In this document: positions 1-10,890 of the stretch, one piece after another | Layout: the number at the start of each line of letters is the position of its first letter | Position numbering within the stretch: the first letter of the stretch is position 1 | Origin: Schoenoplectus triqueter | Taxonomy: Eukaryota; Streptophyta; Magnoliopsida; Poales; Cyperaceae | DNA length: 19,904 nucleotides | Reading direction: 5' to 3' | Assembly: GCA_964058805.1 (NCBI GenBank) | Contig: CAXKVV010000126.1 | Coordinates: forward strand, 1-19,904 | Notes under the pieces: generated by a model | What the model was told of the DNA's origin: nothing | What the model saw: only the letters and a program-made list of their open reading frames with translations | The model's database searches: none | Program-made: the position numbers and the translations under genes

Positions 1-129
1 ATTCAACCGTATTGATCTGAATAGGTAGATTGAATGGGTTTGGTTCACAGTTTTAGTTCATATGCTTACTCACATTGCTCTGACCATTGGGTCCCACTCA
101 TGAGGTTTAGTGATTGATTGGCAGTTGAT

Positions 130-875
130 TAGGGTTAATACGCTGAGGTGGCTCTGCCTGATTGGTTATTTATCTGATGAACAATTATTTAACACTAATG
201 GTCTGTTAATGACTGGATGATGTGGGCTTGTCCAGTAATGCCATGTGTATCACCTTGTGCTGATTTGTACCAATCCAATGGAGCCACCTGTAATCCCTGT
301 GTATACTATGCGATGACATGGCACCAGTTAATGCATGACACGTGGCACTAAGTGGGACCCACTTGTCAGTCATCTTGTGGCATGGTGGGGCCCACATGGC
401 TGAGGTGGACCAATGGAGAAGTGCCATGTGGCATCTAGCTGCTGAGGTGGCTCACTCTGTGTGCTGCCATTTGGCATACCTCTTGCTGGTGTGGATCACT
501 CACAGATGGCCATGTGGCTAAAATGATGATGTGGTCTGTGATGTGGACCAATGACATGCAGCCACATTGCTCTGTCTGGTCTGACTGGGTGAGAGGGTAT
601 TCTGCCATGTGTCACGAGTTGAGTGAGGTGGACCAACAAGGGAAGGCCACATGGCATTGAGCTGTTGAGGTGGTCTTATAGTATGCTGCCATCTGTCTAG
701 CTGTTGTATGAGGTGGCTGCTGATGTGGATCAATGGCTGACTGCCATGTGGCATAGGTGGGGCCCACTTGTCAGGTCTGTAGGGGTGTGGGGCCCACATG
801 GCTGAGGTGGACCAATGGGGTGCTGACACGTGGCATGAGGTGGCCCAATGAAATGCTGACACGTGTCACACCCTC
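130..875. repeat. Degenerate interspersed motif region (GAGGTGG / CCACATGGC words)
   Basis: This stretch is built from loosely repeated words: GAGGTGGACCAATG, TGCCATGTGGCA, GTGGGGCCCAC, CCCACTTGTCAG and GACACGTGGCA. They recur at irregular spacing of roughly 30-80 bp. Two antisense open frames (206-427 and 518-862) translate into the same Trp/His/Pro-rich phrases, as expected from repeated words and not from a protein. No splice-flanked exon, domain or codon bias is visible. Words of this kind are common in non-coding grass DNA and in LTRs of plant retrotransposons; that is general knowledge, and assigning this stretch to such an element is inference. Confidence 0.55.
358..818 (+). repeat. 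Direct duplication, about 402-405 bp offset
   Basis: A 32-bp segment at 385-416, starting GTGGGGCCCACATGG and ending GACCAATGG, is repeated exactly at 787-818. A 12-bp word upstream of each copy, CCCACTTGTCAG, lies at 358-369 and 763-774. The small difference in offset (402 versus 405) points to an old duplication with later small indels. No gene lies between the copies. Confidence 0.7.
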
Positions 876-910
876 TCTCTTCTCTGATTCGGTATAGGTG
901 TGCTTAGGAT

Positions 911-965
911 CCCCAGTTTGCACCCAGATGAGTCTCTGTCCCCAGATTGCACCCAGATGAACCCT
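911..965 (+). repeat. Two-copy tandem repeat, 29-bp period
   Basis: Two adjacent copies begin CCCCAGTTTGCACCCAGATG (911) and CCCCAGATTGCACCCAGATG (940). They differ at one base over these 20 positions and diverge afterwards. The pair lies between the motif-rich segment to the left and an AT-rich segment to the right. No function is apparent. Confidence 0.7.
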
Positions 966-966
966 T

Positions 967-1283
967 GATTGAATCTCAGCCTTTGATCAGTCCATTTATT
1001 CTGCTTTTATCTTTCCTGAATTTATTTTAATAGCTCCACTCATCCAAAAATTATGAAAATTTCACCAAAAATCCCTAAATTCATGGTGATCATCCCTGTA
1101 ATTTTTAATTCCATTTTTGCCCTTGCCTCTCTGAATTAAAAAATTCTTTTATTCATAAAACCCTATTATTCCTTATGAATTAATCCCTGATCTCAATTGT
1201 AGCTCAATGTCTCTGCCAATTATCTCCCTCTTGCAGAAACCACCCTAACTAAATACCAATTAGACTTATATTGATATTCATTA
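967..1283. other. AT-rich stretch without recognisable content
   Basis: The sequence is AT-rich with many short A and T runs. I see no ORF of interest, no tRNA-like fold, no tandem repeat and no convincing promoter. It may be part of the same old repeat as its neighbours, but nothing in the sequence shows this. Confidence 0.5.
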
Positions 1284-1508
1284 GGGCTTGATTTGATCAA
1301 ATGCTGACTACTTATCAGCAATTAATACAAATCTAGACTTGATCAGGTGGTTGCTCCCAGCTTTGGCACCTGATCAGTCTCGTGAAATTGACTTTCAATC
1401 CCTTAACATGAGGGTGACTTGGTCAAAGAACTGACTACTTATCAGTAATTGACACAAATCAAAGCATGGTTAGGTGGTTGCTCGCAGCTTTGGCACCAGG
1501 TCAGCCTT
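1284..1508 (+). repeat. Diverged tandem duplication, 127-bp period
   Basis: Two copies of a roughly 97-bp segment are offset by 127 bp. Each begins AGGG(C/T)TGA(T/C)TTG(A/G)TCAAA (1284 and 1411), continues through TACTTATCAG (1309 and 1436), and ends with GGTGGTTGCTC(C/G)CAGCTTTGGCACC and (G/T)GTCAG-like sequence. Several substitutions separate them, so the duplication is not recent. The following stretch to about 1680 holds nothing I can identify. Confidence 0.7.
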
Positions 1509-1682
1509 GAAAGCAAAATCACATTTGGAATTTCTTATAACTAGTTGCATCAAAATGCTAGCTTGGCATTGACATCATTTCATGTAGCATAGGGATTATA
1601 CTGCTTCAGCTCCTTTCTAGGGTTAGCTTCAAAGGCAGATTTCTAGGGTTCAATTTTGACTCCTTCAATAGGTCACTGAGGT

Positions 1683-1809
1683 GTGGGGTCCACCTGTCAG
1701 TGAAAATGGTCACATGGTGACTCATCAGATAGGCTATGTTGTTAGATTCATCTGCAAGGGACTGCCAGGTGGGTCCCACTTGTCAGAGAAAATATAATCA
1801 CATGGTGAC
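1683..1809 (+). repeat. Direct repeat pair with GTCCCACTTGTCAG and TCACATGGTGAC words
   Basis: The segment 1683-1721 (GTGGGGTCCACCTGTCAG, then GAAAAT and TCACATGGTGAC) is repeated at 1769-1809 as GTGGGTCCCACTTGTCAG, then GAAAATATAA and TCACATGGTGAC. The offset is about 86-88 bp. The CTTGTCAG word also occurs in the repeat at 358-774, which ties this segment to the left part of the flank. Confidence 0.65.
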
Positions 1810-1852
1810 ACCCAAGAGGTCTCCTCTCTCCCTCGATCTTCTTGGGTGTCAC
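1805..1852. repeat. Inverted repeat, 13-bp arms, 22-nt loop
   Basis: The left arm GTGACACCCAAGA (1805-1817) is the exact reverse complement of TCTTGGGTGTCAC (1840-1852). The loop between them is mostly pyrimidine. If transcribed it would form a stable hairpin. It ends about 30 bp before a TATA-like box. It could be a regulatory hairpin, a fold-back remnant or chance; the perfect 13-bp match is direct, the role is unknown. Confidence 0.75.
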
Positions 1853-1881
1853 TCATGCTGAGTGGATAGAGAATAGCGGGG

Positions 1882-1890
1882 TATTTATAC
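1882..1890 (+). promoter_or_regulatory. TATA-like box candidate
   Basis: The sequence TATTTATAC follows a short G run (GCGGGG). The arrangement resembles Pol II promoters in plant LTRs and genes, which would place a start site near 1910-1920. There is no downstream ORF to support a gene; a transcript from here would enter the 58-bp array within about 160 bp. This is motif resemblance only. Confidence 0.3.
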
Positions 1891-2051
1891 TCTTCACTTC
1901 ATGCCCAGCATTCCATTGTGGGACTAATGGATTTGTTCCGGGGTTAGGCAGCGACCTCTCCTGATCAGTGGGCCACCTTTCCACTGCTCTCTCTCTTCTC
2001 CCCCTTTCTTATGATTTATCATCAATTTATTTCATTTATTCATCTATTCAT
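1891..2051. other. Gene-free junction segment with pyrimidine tract
   Basis: This segment contains a 24-nt run of pure pyrimidines (1987-2010) and then a T-rich stretch with repeated ATTTAT/ATTCAT words up to the array junction. Read on the minus strand, the tract would be a purine run like the polypurine tract of an LTR retrotransposon. No adjoining LTR start or matching primer-binding site is visible, so this reading is weak. Confidence 0.35.
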
Positions 2052-2069
2052 CCTTGAAATTTTTCAAGG
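2052..2069. repeat. Perfect palindrome at the array's left edge
   Basis: CCTTGAAA (2052-2059) and TTTCAAGG (2062-2069) are exact reverse complements separated by TT. The palindrome ends two bases before the first sequence that matches the 58-bp unit. Its position at the junction suggests a possible breakpoint, but an 18-bp palindrome in AT-rich sequence can also arise by chance. Confidence 0.8.
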
Positions 2070-2076
2070 GTAAACA

Positions 2077-2540
2077 GGGACCCGAACCACTTCGCACCGC
2101 CGAAAACGAGTCCGGGGGCCCAAAACGTGAAAACGAGACCCGACGCACCCGGCACCGCCGAAAACGAGTTCGTGCGCGCAAAACATGAAAACGGGACCAG
2201 ACGCACTCCACACCTTGAAAACGAGTCCGGGCGCGGAAAACGTGAAAACAGGACCCGACGCACCCGGCACCGCCGAAAAACGAGTCCGACCGCGCAAAAC
2301 GTAAAAACGGGACCCGACGCACTCCGCACCGCCGAAAACGAGTGAGGGAGCGCAAAACGTGAAAACGGGACCCGACGCACTCGGCACCGCCGAAAACAAG
2401 TGCGGTTGCGTAAAACGTGAAAACGGGACTCGAGCACTTGGCACCGCCGAAAACGAGTCCGGGCGCGCAAAACGTGAAAACGGAACCCGACGCACGCGGC
2501 ACCGTCGAAAACGAGTCCGGACGCGCAAAACGTGAAAACG
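2077..2540 (+). repeat. 464-bp segment duplicated exactly at 7559-8022
   Basis: The first eight units of the array match 7559-8022 base for base by eye, at a constant offset of 5482 bp. The match includes rare private variants such as CACACCTTGAAAACGAG, GAGTGAGGGAGCG and AAGTGCGGTTGCG. It begins at the array's left edge (base 2076 already differs from 7558) and ends at 2540/8022, where the sequences part. Neighbouring units in the array typically differ at several bases, so this identity marks a recent copy or a misassembly. Confidence 0.85.
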
Positions 2541-2795
2541 GGTCCCGACGCACTCACAACCGCCGAAAACGAGTCCGGGCGCGCAAAACGAGAAAACGGG
2601 ACCCGACGCACTCCGCACCGCCGAAAACGAGTCCGGGAGCGCAAAACGTGAAAACGGGACCCGCCGCACTCGGCACCGCCGATAACGAGTCCGGGAGCGC
2701 AAAACGTGAAAACGGGACCCGACGCACTCACCACCGCCGAAAACGAGTCCGGGCGCGCAAAACGTGAAAACGGGACCCGACTCCCACGTGACCGC

Positions 2796-5700
2796 CTAAA
2801 ACGAGTCCGTGCGCAAAACGTGAAAACGGGACCCGACGCACTCGGCACCGCCGAAAACGAGTCCGGGAGCGCAAAACATGAAAACGAGACCAGACTCCCA
2901 CGTGACCGCCGAAAAAGAGTGCGGGCGCGGAAAACGTGAAAACGGGACACGACGAACGCGGCACCGCCGAAAACGAGTCCGGGCGCGCGAAACGTGAATA
3001 CGGGACCCGACGCACCCGGCACCGCCGAAAACGAGTCCGGGCGCGGAAAACGTGAAAACGGGTCCCGACGCACTCCGCACCGCCGAAAACGAGTCCGGGA
3101 GCTTAAAACGTGAAAACGGGACCCGCCGCACTCGGAACCGCCGAAAACGAGTCCGGGAGCGCAAAACGTGAAAACGGGACCCGACGCAGTCACCACCGCC
3201 GAAAACGAGTTCGGGCGCGCAAAACGTGAAAACGGGACTCGACTCCCACGTGACCGTCGAAAACGAGTCCGGGGGCGCAAAACGTGAAAACGGGACCCGA
3301 CGCACTCGGCACCGCCGAAAACGAGTCCGGGCGCGCAAAACGTGAAAACGGGACCCGACGCACTCGGGACCGCCGAAACTGAGTCCGGGGGCGCAAAACG
3401 TGAAAACAGGACTCGACGCACCCGGCACCGCCGAAAAACGAGTCCGGGCGCGCAAAACGTGAAAACGGGACCCGACGCACTCCGCACCGTCGAAAACGAG
3501 TCCGGGCGCGCAAAACGTGAAAACGGGACCCGAACCACTCGAGCACCCGGCACCGCCGAAAACGAGTCCGGGGGCCCAAAACGTGAAAACGGGACCCGAC
3601 GCACCCGGCACCGCCGAAAACGAGTCCGTGCGCGCAAAACGTGAAAACGGGACCCGACGCACTCCGCACCGCCGAAAACGAGTCCGGGAGCGGAAAACGT
3701 GAAAACGGGACCCGACGCACTCGGCACCGCCGAAAACGAGTCCGGGAGCGCAAAACGTGAAAACGGGACCCGACGCACTCCGCACCGCCGAAAACGAGTC
3801 CGGGAGCGCAAAACGTGAAAACGGGACCCGCCGCACTCGGCACCGCCGAAAACGAGTCCGGGAGCGCAAAACGTGAAAACGGGACCCGACGCAGTCACCA
3901 CCGCCGAAAACTAGTTCGGGCGCGCAAAACGTGAAAACGGGACTCGACTCCCACGACACCGCCGAAAACGAGTTCGGGGGTGCAAAACGTGAAAACGGGA
4001 CCCGACGCACTCCGCACCGCCGAAAACGAGTCCGGGAGCGCAAAACGTGAAAACGGGACCCGCCGCACTCGGCACCGCCGAAAATGAGTCCGGGCGCGGA
4101 AAACGTGAAAACAGGACCCGACGCACCCGGCACCGCCGAAAAACGAGTCCGACCGCGTAAGACGTAAAAACGGGACTCGACGCACTCCGCACCGCCGAAA
4201 ACGAGTTCGGGAGCGCAAAACGTGAAAACGGGACCCGACGCACCCGGCACCGCCGAAAACGAGTCCGTGCGCGCAAAACCTGAAAACGGGACCCGACGCA
4301 CTCCGTATCGCCGAAAACGAGTTCGGGGGCGCAAAACGTGAAAACAGGACCCGACGCATCCGGCACCGCCGAAAAACGAGTTCGGGAGCGCAAAACGTGA
4401 AAACGGGACCCGACGCACCCGGCACCGCCGAAACGAGTCCGTGCGCGCAAAACGTGAAAACGGGACCCGACGCACTCGGCAACGCCGAAAACGAGTCCGG
4501 GCGCGCAAAACTTGAAAACGGGACCCGACGCACTCGGGACCGCCGAAACCGAGTCCGGGGGCGCAAAACGTGAAAATAGGACCCGACGCACCCGGCACCG
4601 CCGAAAAACGAGTCCGGGCGCGCAAAACGTGAAAACGGGACCCGACGCACTCCGCACCGTCGAAAACGAGTCCGGGCGCGCAAAACGTGAAAACGGGACC
4701 CGAACCACTCGAGCACTCGGCTCCGCCGAAAACGAGTCCGGGAGCGCAAAACGTGAAAACGGGACTCGACGCACTCGGCACCGCCGAAAACGAATCATGG
4801 CGCGCAAAACGTGAAAAAGGGACCCGACGCACTCGGCACCGCCGAAAACGAGTCCGGGCGCGCAAAACGTGAAAACGGGACCCGACGTACTCGGCACCGT
4901 CGAAACCGAGTCCGGGGGCGCAAAACGTGAAAATAGGACCCGACGCACCCGGCACCGCCGAAAAACGAGTCCGGGCGCGCAAAACGTGAAAACGGGACCC
5001 GACGCACTCCGCACCGTCGAAAACGAGTCCGGGCGCGCAAAACGTGAAAACGGGACCCGAACCACTCGAGCACTCGGCTCCGCCGAAAACGAGTCCGGGA
5101 GCGCAAAACGTGAAAACGGGACTCGACGCACTCGGCACCGCCGAAAACGAATCATGGCGCGCAAAACGTGAAAACGGGACACGAGCACTGGGCACGGCCG
5201 AAAACGAGTCCGGGCGCGCAAAACGTGAAAACGGAACCCGACGCACTCGGCACCGTCGAAAACGAGTCCGGACGCGCAAAACGTGAAACCGGGACCCGAA
5301 CCACTTCCCACCGCCGAAAACGAGTTCGGGGGCCCAAAACGTGAAAACGGGACCCGACGCACCCGACACCGCCGAAAACGAGTCCGGGAGCGTAAAACGT
5401 GAAAACGGGACTCGAGCACTGTGCACGGCCGAAAACGAGTCCGGGCGCGCAAAACGTGAAAACGGAACCCGACGCACTCGGCACCGTCGAAAACGTGTCC
5501 GGACGCGCAAAACGTGAAAACGGGACCAGAACCACTTCACACCGCCGAAAACGAGTTTGAGGGCCCAAAACGTGAAAACGGGACCCGACGCACCCGGCAC
5601 CGCCGAAAACGAGTCCGGGCGCGCAAAACGTGAAAACGGGACTCGACTCCCACGTGACCGCCGAAAACGAGTCCGGGCGCGCAAAACGTGAAAACGGGAC

Positions 5701-6506
5701 CCGACGCACTCGGCAACGCCGAAAATGAGTCCGGGCGCGCAAAACGTGAAAACGGGACCCGACGCACTCGGGACCGCCGAAACCGAGTCCGGGGGCGCAA
5801 AACGTGAAAATAGGACCCGACGCACCCGGCACCGCCGAAAAACGAGTCCGGGCGCGCAAAACGTGAAAACGGGACCCGACGCACTCCGCACCGTCGAAAA
5901 CGAGTCCGGGCGCGCAAAACGTGAAAACGGGACCCGAACCACTCGAGCACGCGGCATCGTCGAAAACGAGTCCGGACGCGCAAAACGTGAAAACGCGACC
6001 CGAACCACTCCGCAGCGCCGAAAACGAGTTCGGGGGCGCAAAACGTGAAAACGGGACTCGACGCACTCCGCACCGCCGAAAACGAGTCCGGGAGCGCAAA
6101 ACGTGAAAACGGGAACCGCCGCACTCGGCACCGCCGAAAACGAGTCCGGGCGCGGAAAACGTGAAAACAGGACCCGACGCACCCTGCACCGCCGAAAAAC
6201 GAGTCCGACCGCGCAAAACGTAAAAACGGGACCCGACGCACTCCGCACTGCCGAAAACGAGTTCGGGAGCGTAAAATGTGAAAACGGGACCCGACGCACT
6301 CGGCACCGCCGAAAACATGTCCGGTAGCGTAAAACGTGAAAACGGGACTCGAGCACTGGGCACCGCCGAAAATGAGTCCGGGCGCGCAAAACGTGAAAAG
6401 TGGAACCCGACGCACTCGGCACCGTCGAAAACGAGTCCGGACGCGCAAAACGTGAAAACGGGACCCGAACCACTTCGCACCGCCGAAAATGAGTCCGGGG
6501 GCACAA
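2796..6506 (-). other. Longest stop-free antisense frame (1236 codons), interpreted as non-coding
   Basis: The minus strand of the array reads open for 3711 bp here, and for roughly 1850-3170 bp at 2048-3901, 5152-8325, 5537-8209, 6552-9713 and 16366-19374. The translation is a 58-residue repeat with phrases such as PFSRFARPDSFSAVPSASGP and FHVLRARTRFRRC. It is an automatic result of a 58-bp unit whose complement lacks all three stop codons: one residue pattern appears every 174 bp in any frame, and overlapping frames are open at the same time. There is no recognisable domain, signal peptide or initiation context. The frames end mainly where a unit variant introduces TCA on the plus strand (CTCACC, CTCAAC or GAATCATGG). 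A low-level non-canonical product cannot be excluded. Confidence 0.75.
4512..5167 (+). repeat. Local tandem duplication, 357-bp period
   Basis: The segment 4512-4810 recurs at 4869-5167 with very few substitutions. Both copies contain the rare GAAACCGAGTCCGGGGGCGC unit, the AAAATAGGACCC unit, the fused 66-bp unit with GAACCACTCGAGCAC, and the GAATCATGG unit. The 357-bp period is six units including the longer fused one. Related but more diverged versions occur around 3342-3640 and 5740-6040. Confidence 0.8.
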
Positions 6507-8339
6507 AACGTGAAAACGGGACCCGACGCACCCGGCACCGCCGAAAACGAGTCAGTGCGCGCAAAACGTGAAAACGGGACCCGACGCACTCGGCACCGCC
6601 GAAAACGAGTCCGGGAGCGCAAAACGTGAAAACGGGACTCGAGCACTCGGCACCGCCGAAAACGAGTCCGGGAGCGCAAAACTTGAAAACAGGGCCCGAC
6701 TCCCACTTGACCATCGAAAACGAGTCCGGGCGCGCAAAACCTGAAAACAGGACCCGACGCACTCGGCACCGCCGAAAACGAGTCCGAGCGCCCAAAACGT
6801 GAAAACGGGACCCGACGCACTCGGCACCGTCGAAAACGAGTCCGGGCGCGCAAAACGTGAAAACGGAACCCGACGCACCCGGCACCGCCGAAAATGAGTC
6901 CGGGTGCGCAAAACGTGAAAACGGAACCCGACGCACTCGGCACCGTCGAAAACGAGTCCGGGAGCGCAAAACGTGAAAACGGGACTCGAGCACTCGGCAC
7001 CGCCGAAAACGATTCCGGGAGCGCAAAACATGAAAACGGGACTTGACTCCCACGTGACCGTCGAAAAATGAGTCCGGGCACGCAAAACGTGAAAACGGGA
7101 CCCGACGCACTCTGCACCGCCGAAAACGAGTTCGGGAGCGTAAAACGTGAAAACGGGACTCGAGCACTCGGCACCGCCGAAAACGAGTCCGGGAGCGCAA
7201 AACTTGAAAACAGGGCCCGACTCCCACGTGACCGTCGAAAACGAGTCCGGGAGCGCAAAACGTGAAAACGGGACCCGACGCACTCGGCACCGCCGAAAAC
7301 GAGTCCGGGAGCGTAAAACGTGAAAACGAGACTCGAGCATTGGGCACAGCCGAAAACGAGTCCGGGCGCGCAAAACGTGAAAACGGAACCCGACGCACTC
7401 GGCACCGTCGAAAACGAGTCCAGACGCGCAAAACGTGAAAACTGGACCCGAACCACTTCGCACCGCCGAAAACGAGTCCGGGGGCCCAAAAGGTGAAAAC
7501 AGAACCCGACGCACTCGGCACCGTCGAAAACGAGTCCGGACGCGCAAAACGTGAAAACGGGACCCGAACCACTTCGCACCGCCGAAAACGAGTCCGGGGG
7601 CCCAAAACGTGAAAACGAGACCCGACGCACCCGGCACCGCCGAAAACGAGTTCGTGCGCGCAAAACATGAAAACGGGACCAGACGCACTCCACACCTTGA
7701 AAACGAGTCCGGGCGCGGAAAACGTGAAAACAGGACCCGACGCACCCGGCACCGCCGAAAAACGAGTCCGACCGCGCAAAACGTAAAAACGGGACCCGAC
7801 GCACTCCGCACCGCCGAAAACGAGTGAGGGAGCGCAAAACGTGAAAACGGGACCCGACGCACTCGGCACCGCCGAAAACAAGTGCGGTTGCGTAAAACGT
7901 GAAAACGGGACTCGAGCACTTGGCACCGCCGAAAACGAGTCCGGGCGCGCAAAACGTGAAAACGGAACCCGACGCACGCGGCACCGTCGAAAACGAGTCC
8001 GGACGCGCAAAACGTGAAAACGCGACCCGAACCACTCCGCATCGCCGAAAAGGACTTCGGGGGCGCAAAACGTGAAAACGGGACCCGACGCACTCCGCAC
8101 CGCCGAAAACGAGTTCGGGAGCGCAAAACGTGAAAACGGGACCCGCCGCACTCCGCACCGCCGAAAACGAGTCCGCGAGCGCAAAACGTGGAAACGGGAC
8201 CCGACGCACTCACCACCGCCGAAAACGAGTCCGGGCGCGCAAAACGTGAAAACGGGACCCGACTCCCTCGTGACCGCCGAAAACGAGTCCGGGCACGCAA
8301 AACGTGAAAACGGGACCCGACGCACTCGTCACCGCCGAA

Positions 8340-9720
8340 AACGAGTCCGGGCGCGCAAAACGTGAAAACGGGACCCGACGCACCCGGCACCGCCGAAAAC
8401 GAGTCCGGGCGCGCAAAACGTGAAAACGGGACCCGACGTACTTGGCACCGCCGAAAACGAGTCCGGGAGCGCAAAACGTGAAAACGGGACCCGAGCACTC
8501 GGCACCGTCGATAACGAGTCTGGGAGCAAAAAACTTGAAAGCGGGACCCGACGCACTTGGCACCGCCGAAAATGAGTCCGGGCGCGCAAAACGTGAAAAC
8601 GGGACCCGACGCACTCCGCAGCGCCGAAAATTTGTCCGGGCGCGCAAAACTTGAAAACGGGACATGAGTCCCACGTGACCGCCGAGAACGAGTCCGGGCG
8701 CGCAAAACGTTAAAACGGGACCCGACTATCTCGGCAACGCCGAAAACGAGTTCGGGCGCGCAAAAGGTGAAGACGGGACACGACGCACACGGCACCGCCG
8801 AAAACGAATCTTGGAGCGCAAAACGTGAAAAGGGACCAGACGCACTCGGCACCGCCGAAAAAGAATCCGGGCGCGCAAAACGTGAAAACGGGACCCGACG
8901 TACTCGGCACCGCCGAAAACGAGTCCGGGCGCGCAAAAGGTGAAAACGGGACCAGATGCCCACGGCACCGCCGAAAACGAATCCTGGCGCGCAAAACGTG
9001 AAAAAGGGAACCGACGCACTCGGCACCGCCGAAAAGGAGTCCGGGCGCGCAAAACGTGAAAACGGGACCCGACGCACTCGGCACCGCCGAAAACGAGTCC
9101 GGGCGCGCAAAACGTGAAAACGGGACCCGAACCACTTCGCACCGCCGAAAACGAGTCCGGGGGCACAAAACGTGAAAACGGGACCCGACGCACCCGGCAC
9201 CGCCGAAAACGAGTCTGTGCGCGCAAAACCTGAAAACAGAACCCGACGCACTCCGCACCGTCGAAAACGAGTCCGGGAGCGCAAAACGTGAAAACGGGAC
9301 CCGACGCACTCGGCACCGCCGAAAACGAGTCTGGGAGCGCAAAACGTGAAAACGGGACTCGAAAACTCGGCACCGCCGAAAACGAGTCCGGGAGCGCAAA
9401 ACGTGAAAGCGGGACTCGAGCACTCGGCACCGCCGAAAACGAGTCCGGGAGCGCAAAACGTGAAAACGGGACCCGACGCACTCCGCACCGCCGAAAACGT
9501 GTCCGGTAGCGCAAAACGTGAAAACGGGACCCGACGCACTCGGCACCGCCGAAAACGAATCATGGCGCACAAAACGTGAAAAAGGGACCCGATGCACTCG
9601 GCACCGCCGAAAACGAGTCCGGGCGCGCAAAACGTGAAAACGGGACCCGCCGCACTCGGCACCGCCGAAAACGAGTCCGGGAGCGCAAAACGTGAAAACG
9701 GGACCCGACGCACTCACCAC
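8340..9720 (+). repeat. Large higher-order block, copy 1 (partner 13200-14470)
   Basis: From about 8400 the sequence tracks 13260 onward at an offset of 4859 bp. Shared rare features are GACGTACTTGGC, the GATAACGAGTC unit, the GAAAATTTGTC unit, the GACATGA(G/C)TCCCACGTG unit, an AACGTTAAAACGGG unit and AAAAGGTGAA units. The offset changes to 4801 after one unit is gained or lost (near 8880 / 13736) and to about 4919 near 9260 / 14179. The blocks remain recognisably parallel up to the GAATCATGG unit (9557 / 14422). This is a duplication of more than 20 units with single-unit indels. Confidence 0.8.
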
Positions 9721-10890
9721 CGCCGAAAACGAGTCCGGGCGCGCAAAACGTGAAAACGGGACCCGACTCCCTCGTGACCGCCGAAAACGAGTCCGGGCGC
9801 GCAAAACGTGAAAACGGGACCCGACGCACTCGGCACCGCCGAAAACGAGTCCGGGCGCGCAAAACGTGAAAACGGGACCCGACGCACTCGTCACCGCCGA
9901 AAACGAGTCCGGGTGCGTAAAACGTGAAAACGGGACTCGAGCACTGGGCACAGCCGAAAAAGAGTCCGGGCGCGTAAAACGTGAAAACGGGACTCGAGCA
10001 CTGGGCACAGCCGAAAAAGTGTCCGGGCGCGCAAAACGTGAAAACGGAACGCGACGCAGTCGGCACCGCCGAAAACGAGTCCAAGAGCGCAAAACGTGAA
10101 AACGGGACTCGAGCAGTCGGCACCGCCGAAAACGATTCCGGGAGCGCAAAACATGAAAACGGGACTCGAGCACTCAACCCCCCCCGAAAACGAGTCCGGG
10201 CGCGGAAAACGTGAAAACAGGACCCGACGCACCCGACACCGCCGAAAAACGAGTCCGACCACGCAAAACGTGAAAACGGGACCCGACGCACTCCGCACCG
10301 CCGAAAACGAGTCCGGGCGCGCAAAACGTGAAAACGGTACCCAACGCACCCGGCACCGCCGAAAATGAGTCCGTGCGCGCAAAACGTGAAAACGGGACCC
10401 GACTCACTCCGCACCGCCGAAAACGAGTTCGGGAGCGTAAAACGTGAAAACGGGACTCGAGCACTTGGCACCGCCGAAAACGAGTCCGGGCGCGCAAAAC
10501 GTGCAAACGGAACCCGACGCACTCGGCACCGTCGAAAACGAGTCCGGGAGCGCAAAACGTGAAAACGGGACTCGACGCACTCACCACCGCCGAAAACGAG
10601 TCCGGGCGCGCAAAACGTGAATACGGGACCCGACTCCCTCGTGACCGCTGAAAACGAGTCCGGGCGCGCAAAACGTGAAAACGGGACCCGACGCACTCGT
10701 GACCGCCGAAAACGAGTCCGGGCGCGCAAAACGTGAAAACGGGACCCGACGCACTCGGCACCGCCGAAAACGAGTCCAGGCGCGCAAAACGTGAAAACGG
10801 GACACGACGCACTCGGCACTGCCGAAACCGAGTCCGGGCGCGCAAAACGTGAAAACGGGACCCGACGCACTCGGCACCGCCGAAAACGAA

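Noticed and set aside
206..862. Two small antisense ORFs in the left flank
   Set aside because: Their translations repeat HWSTSAMWAPP-like phrases that come from the GGTGGACCAATG / GGGGCCCACATGG DNA words; no protein family is suggested.
1284..2071. Complete LTR retrotransposon in the left flank
   Set aside because: A TATA-like box and a pyrimidine tract are present, but I find no paired LTRs, no target-site duplication, no primer-binding site and no gag or pol coding sequence.
2048..9713. Giant antisense protein genes (617-1236 residues)
   Set aside because: Several overlapping minus-strand frames are open at once because the complement of the unit has no stop codon. The protein repeat length equals the number of bases in the unit, as expected for a frame-cycling non-coding repeat, and no domain is recognisable.
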